Position numbers and translations under genes: made by a program
DNA from: DATMER01 sp040349255
GTDB taxonomy: Bacteria > Acidobacteriota > Thermoanaerobaculia > Multivoradales > UBA5704
Length of the DNA stretch: 64,000 nt
Direction: 5' to 3'
Assembly: GCA_040349255.1 (NCBI GenBank)
Contig: JBEQUE010000017.1
Span: forward strand, 1 to 64,000
Notes under the pieces: generated by a model
What the model saw: only the letters and a program-made list of their open reading frames with translations
Database searches by the model: none
What the model was told of the DNA's origin: nothing
In this document: positions 62,316-64,000 of the stretch, piece by piece
How positions within the stretch are numbered: the first letter of the stretch is position 1
Layout: each line of letters opens with the position of its first letter

Positions 62316-64000
62316 GGTCCCTCTTCGCTGACGTCGCCCTGCCGCTTCCGCTGCCCGATCCTCTGACCTACGAGGTTCCGCCGAACCTGGCGCCCCTGGC
62401 GCGAGAGGGCGTGCGCGCGCGGGTGCGCATCGGCAAGCGCCGCATGACCGGCATCGTGGTGCGGGTCCACGAGGAGCGGCCTGAAAACGTGACCCTGCGG
62501 CCGGTCGAGGAGATCCTCGACGTCGAGCCGCCGCTCCCGGACGACCTCCTGGAGCTGGCGCGGTTCACGGCCGACTACTACCTGGCGCCGCTCGGCGAGG
62601 TCTTTCGTTCGATGCTGCCGTCCGACCTGCCGCCCTGGGGCGACCGCCGGGTCTGGCTCACCAACGCCGGAGCCCTGGCGCCGCCGCGGAGCGACGAGGA
62701 GGCCGCGGTCGTCGAAGCCCTGCGCGAAGGTGGGCGGATGTCGGTCGCCGAGCTTCAGGGCAAGGTCGGCCTCGAGGATCTGAGCGGAGTGCTCGCCGGA
62801 CTGTCCGAGCGCGGGCGGATCGCCGGCGAAGAGAGAAACCCGCGGTCGGCGCGCTACGTCCCGGCCGTCGAGCTGGCGCCGGGCGGGCTCGCCACGCACC
62901 TCGCCGCGGCCGGCCGCTCGGCGCAGGGCAAGTCGGTGATCGAGTACCTCGCCGCGATCGGCCGGCCGGCCACCACGGCCGAGGTCGCCGCCGCCGTCGG
63001 CTGCACTCCGGCCGTGGTGAAACGGCTGATCGGTCTCGGCATCCTCCGCCAGTTCACCCAGGTGGAACGGCTCTCCCTCGACCGCCACCGCCTTCCGACC
63101 TCGGGTCGGGGTGGGGAGGAGATCGTCCTGCGCCCGGACCAGTCGGCGGCGCTCGACCGCCTGGTCGCCGTCCTCGATCGGAAGGAGTTCTCGCCTCTGC
63201 TCCTCCAGGGCATGACCGGCTCGGGCAAGACCGAGGTCTATCTGCGGGCCGCGGAAGCGGCGCTCGCGCGGGGCCGCGCGGCCATCCTCCTGGTGCCGGA
63301 GATCGCGCTCGTGCCGGCGCTGGCCCGCGAGGTGGAGCAGCGCTTCGGCGAGCAGCTCGCCATCCTGCACTCGGGGCTGGGCTCGGGCGAGCGCCAGCAG
63401 GAGTGGGAGCGCATCCGCCGCCGCGAGGCCCGGGTGGTGCTCGGCCCGCGCTCGGCCCTCTTCGCGCCGGTGCCGGACCTCGGCCTCCTGGTGGTGGACG
63501 AGGAGCAGGACAGCTCCTACAAGCAGGAGGTCACGCCGCGCTATCACGCCCGCGACCTGGCGCTGGTCCGGGCGCGGGGAGCCGGGGCCGCGGCCCTGCT
63601 GGTCTCGGCCACGCCGAGCCTGGAGAGCCGCTACAACGTGGACCGCGGCAAGCTCGACCTCCTCAAGCTGACCCGGCGGGCCGGCCAGGGCACCCTGCCG
63701 GAAGGCATCCTCGTCGATCTCCGCCAGGAGGAAGGCGTCTCGCGGCGCCCGGGCGAGATCCATTTCTCCGAGCGCCTGCGGTCCGAGATCCGGACGGCGC
63801 TGGCGGCGGGGGAGCAGATCATCCTCCTGCGCAACCGCCGGGGCTACGCGCCGGTGCTCCTGTGCCGCGCCTGTGGCGAGGACTTTCGCTGTCCGGACTG
63901 CGGCCTGCCCCGTACCTATCACCGCCGGATGCGCCGGCTCCTCTGCCACTACTGCGGCTCGACGATCGGAGCGCCCGAGCGCTGCCCGACCTGCTCCGAG
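62312..64000 (+). CDS. priA: Primosomal helicase PriA (3' partial)
   Basis: 563 residues are visible; the gene continues past the window. GTG 62312 is chosen because it starts the family pattern VRSLFADVALPLPLPDPLTYEVP in overlap with the previous stop; GTG 62291 and GTG 62282 are in-frame alternatives. Walker A is GMTGSGKTEVY with Lys306, Walker B is VVDEEQDSSYKQ (usually DEEH). The cysteine pairs CRACGEDFRCPDC and CHYCG begin the zinc-binding region. It restarts stalled replication forks. Confidence 0.93.
   Translation, partial: MRSLFADVALPLPLPDPLTYEVPPNLAPLAREGVRARVRIGKRRMTGIVVRVHEERPENVTLRPVEEILDVEPPLPDDLLELARFTADYYLAPLGEVFRSMLPSDLPPWGDRRVWLTNAGALAPPRSDEEAAVVEALREGGRMSVAELQGKVGLEDLSGVLAGLSERGRIAGEERNPRSARYVPAVELAPGGLATHLAAAGRSAQGKSVIEYLAAIGRPATTAEVAAAVGCTPAVVKRLIGLGILRQFTQVERLSLDRHRLPTSGRGGEEIVLRPDQSAALDRLVAVLDRKEFSPLLLQGMTGSGKTEVYLRAAEAALARGRAAILLVPEIALVPALAREVEQRFGEQLAILHSGLGSGERQQEWERIRRREARVVLGPRSALFAPVPDLGLLVVDEEQDSSYKQEVTPRYHARDLALVRARGAGAAALLVSATPSLESRYNVDRGKLDLLKLTRRAGQGTLPEGILVDLRQEEGVSRRPGEIHFSERLRSEIRTALAAGEQIILLRNRRGYAPVLLCRACGEDFRCPDCGLPRTYHRRMRRLLCHYCGSTIGAPERCPTCSE

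Overview
The window is gene-dense, very G+C-rich bacterial DNA with almost uniform G/C third codon positions. It looks like an Acidobacteriota genome, possibly Thermoanaerobaculia-like. The support is an acidobacterial-type duplicated orphan permease (26728-29208), an Oar-like TonB receptor with a carboxypeptidase-regulatory-like N-terminus (19911-22709), a stand-alone CarD, an exported gluzincin peptidase, and many TPR and CHAT proteins. The phylum is an inference from gene families; there is no rRNA in the window.

Layout. 1-4.1 kb: overlapping CHAT protease, anti-sigma-like membrane protein and subtilase-like exported protein. 4.1-19 kb: secreted and envelope proteins (cysteine-rich papain-like protein, RND/MMPL transporter, HExxH peptidase, DUF3616-like protein, lipoprotein) and a degenerate 20/21-bp tandem array (16567-17054). 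19-31 kb: Rpn-like nuclease, TonB receptor, MHYT histidine kinase, phosphodiesterase-type lipoprotein, orphan permease, TPR membrane protein. 31-32.7 kb: HEPN/MNT pair, a second array with a different sequence but a strict 21-bp period, and a coiled-coil/winged-helix gene. 32.7-39.1 kb: MFS exporter, DUF5519-like protein, CreB/CreC-like two-component system with creD, and a winged-helix gene. 39.1-47 kb: dnaB, alr, mlaE, mlaF and mlaD, with a membrane protein gene on the other strand between mlaF and mlaD. 46.9-48.5 kb: a third 21-bp array, a MazF toxin pair flanked by a 23-bp copy of the purC 3' end, then purC. 48.5-54 kb: class III cyclase-like protein, leucyl aminopeptidase and two oligopeptide-ABC ATPases. 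54-59.7 kb: a TolC/MacA/MacB-like efflux operon. 59.7-64 kb: tRNA-Leu(CAA), carD, and an overlapping cluster that ends in priA, which runs off the window.

Most notable observations: (1) three intergenic arrays of degenerate repeats that share a helical-turn period of 20-21 bp but not a sequence, two of them next to toxin-antitoxin pairs and two starting exactly at a stop codon; (2) a sharply bounded 63-bp island of A/T-ending codons in dnaB that straddles a known intein insertion point (RESG/SIEQ), consistent with a past homing event or a very local gene conversion; (3) duplication of the purC 3' end around a mazF toxin module, with the copy serving in frame as the MazF C-terminus; (4) a CHAT / anti-sigma-like / compact subtilase gene set.
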